Assembly (NCBI RefSeq): GCF_001625085.1
Contig: NZ_BDAW01000090.1
Coordinates: forward strand, 1-40,644
Origin: Nocardia acidivorans NBRC 108247
Lineage (GTDB): Bacteria; Actinomycetota; Actinomycetes; Mycobacteriales; Mycobacteriaceae
Direction of reading: 5' to 3'
DNA: 40,644 bases
In this document: positions 39,419-40,644 of the stretch, in pieces
How the letters are laid out: every line of letters begins with the position of its first letter
How positions within the stretch are numbered: position 1 is the first letter of the stretch
Made by a program: the position numbers and the translations under genes
The notes under the pieces: model-generated
Told to the model about the DNA's origin: nothing
Database searches by the model: none
What the model saw: the letters and a program-made list of their open reading frames with translations, nothing else

Positions 39419-40644
39419 TTACGCCGAGGCGGCTACCTTCCGGGTGCGCTTCTTGGCTGCCGCCTTCGGGGCCTCCACCTCGACGACCCCGACCTTGCCG
39501 GTCTTGGCCTTCGCCTTCTTGGCCGGAGCCTCGACCGCCGCGGCCTTCGCGGTCTTCTTCTTGGCCGGAGCCTTGGCGGGTTCGGCCGAAACCTCAACCG
39601 TCGCAGCGGTCTTGGCGGTGCGCTTCCGAGCGGCCTGGACCGGCTCAGCGACCTCGACCGCCGAAGCGGTCTCGGCAGCGCCCTTACGGGTGCTCTTCAC
39701 CGGTTCGGCGACAACCTCCGTAGCCGCCTTGGCGGCCCGTTTGCGCGCCGGAGCCTTGACCGGCTCGGCCGGAACCTCGGCGACCGCGGCCGCTTTGGGA
39801 GCCGCCTTGCGAGGGACCTTCACCGGTTCGGCCGCCGCAGCGGCATTCGAGCCGTTGGTGGCGGACGCCGCGGTCTTCTTACGGGCCGGGGCCTTGGCAG
39901 GCGCGGCCACCGCGACCTCATCGGAAACCTCGGCGGCCTTGGCGGCGCGCTTGCGGGTGCTCTTCACCGGTTCAGCCACTTCGGGGGCGGCCGAAACGGT
40001 GGTGGCGGCCTTATTGCGGGCGGGAGCCTTGGCGGGCTCGGCCACGGCGACCTCGGCGGTTGCGGGCACCTCGGTGGACTTGGTGGCCCGCTTGCGCGTG
40101 CTCTTCACCGGCTCGGCCGAAACCTCGACCGCCGCAGCGGTCTTGGCGGCGGATGTGCGAGCGGCCCGTACCGGCTCGACAGCCTTGCCGGCGGCATCTG
40201 ATTCGGCGGCGGCCTTGGTGGCCCGCTTCCGTGCGGGAGCCTTGACCGGCTCGGCCACGGCGACCTCGATGGCTTCGGCGACCTCGGTGGCCTTGGCGGC
40301 ACGCTTGCGCGCGGGAGCCTTGACCGCCTCGGTGGACTCGACAGCCTTTCCGGCGGTTGAGCCCGCGACCGCGCTCTTCGCGCGGCGGGTGCTCTTCACC
40401 GGCTCGGTGGTCGCCGTCGCGGCGCTCACCGGATCACCGGAAGCCGTTGCGGCGGTGGTGGAACCGTCCACCGTGAGGTCGGGGCTCGGGACCGGGCGGC
40501 CGGCCCGGCGACGGCCCGTGCTCTTGACCGGGCTGGTTGCACCATCCGCGGTGGCGGCCACGGCGATCGGATCGCCGGAAGCGCCTGCGGCAGCGGTGGA
40601 TTCGCTCACCGCGTCACCGGGAGCCAGTGCCGGGCGGCTGGCCC
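39419..40644 (-). CDS. C-terminal Lys/Ala/Pro-rich repeat region of a larger protein (possibly RhlE helicase); 5' end outside window
   Basis: The frame is open from the window edge to TAA 39419-39421, about 408 residues, all low complexity. About sixteen imperfect units of EPVKSTRKRAAKA or EPVKAPARKRAAKA type are spaced by 10-15 Ala/Val/Glu-rich residues, resembling histone H1/HU tails; the first ~60 residues hold another repeat (SGDPV/ESTAAA type). GTG 40607-40609 is internal to the repeats and unlikely to be the start. By synteny with M. tuberculosis Rv3211-Rv3212 this should be the tail of the DEAD-box helicase RhlE, but no helicase motif lies inside the window. Such tails bind nucleic acid. 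Confidence 0.6.
   Translation of the reverse strand, partial: ASRPALAPGDAVSESTAAAGASGDPIAVAATADGATSPVKSTGRRRAGRPVPSPDLTVDGSTTAATASGDPVSAATATTEPVKSTRRAKSAVAGSTAGKAVESTEAVKAPARKRAAKATEVAEAIEVAVAEPVKAPARKRATKAAAESDAAGKAVEPVRAARTSAAKTAAAVEVSAEPVKSTRKRATKSTEVPATAEVAVAEPAKAPARNKAATTVSAAPEVAEPVKSTRKRAAKAAEVSDEVAVAAPAKAPARKKTAASATNGSNAAAAAEPVKVPRKAAPKAAAVAEVPAEPVKAPARKRAAKAATEVVAEPVKSTRKGAAETASAVEVAEPVQAARKRTAKTAATVEVSAEPAKAPAKKKTAKAAAVEAPAKKAKAKTGKVGVVEVEAPKAAAKKRTRKVAASA

Overview
The window is high-GC actinobacterial chromosome, almost certainly from a mycolic-acid-containing genus, most likely Nocardia. The evidence is the gene set: tmk-mtrA-mtrB-lpqB, comF, hpf, an actinobacterial secA without a C-terminal zinc finger, tandem DesA3-type desaturases with their reductase, sigH-rshA, a 24-residue bL37 gene, pdtaS and whiB1. 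From memory, the order follows M. tuberculosis Rv3248c (sahH) down to about Rv3211 (rhlE). Differences are insertions (BluB, thiolase, aldehyde dehydrogenase, MarR/MFS exporter, F420-type oxidoreductase, a second desaturase) and genes not seen here (ppk2, entC, the Rv3213c ParA-like gene). Synteny is recalled, not searched.

Layout. 1-2616: 3' end of sahH, a small secreted protein, a lipoprotein phosphodiesterase divergent from thymidylate kinase. 2694-8782: the MtrAB-LpqB envelope-signalling operon (4-bp overlaps), ComF and ribosome hibernation factor. 8868-11385: a thiolase convergent with BluB, with a degenerate repeat array at the BluB 5' end. 11386-17764 (minus): a lipid block of two desaturases, their ferredoxin-type reductase, a DUF protein and a WS/DGAT-like acyltransferase. 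18170-21001: secA. 21097-25229: two small oxidoreductase or metal-type proteins, rsgA-aroA, and a Cys-rich membrane protein behind a palindromic promoter. 25285-31022: aldehyde dehydrogenase, SRAP (HMCES/YedK) protein, small secreted protein, MarR-controlled exporter, YbaK deacylase. 31225-35060: stress and translation genes sigH-rshA, bL37, a biotinyl protein, PdtaS and WhiB1. 35319-40644: lipid kinase, small membrane protein, acetyltransferase and phosphatase pair, membrane-anchored beta-propeller, and the Lys/Ala-rich tail of a protein running off the window.

No mobile element, CRISPR array, tRNA or rRNA was seen. The less expected content is regulatory and structural: (1) a dispersed ~100-nt hairpin repeat in three full copies and one partial copy, with paired base changes preserving the stem; (2) the same double operator-like sequence in front of one DesA3 desaturase and in front of the reductase; (3) sigH with an upstream sigma-R/H-type promoter and two in-frame starts, as in the Streptomyces sigma-R/R-prime arrangement; (4) ten genes whose start codon lies 6-8 nt after a TANNNT -10 element, implying many leaderless mRNAs; (5) a 22-bp AT-rich palindrome over the promoter of an unknown Cys-rich protein. 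No complete new multi-gene defence or biosynthetic system was recognised.
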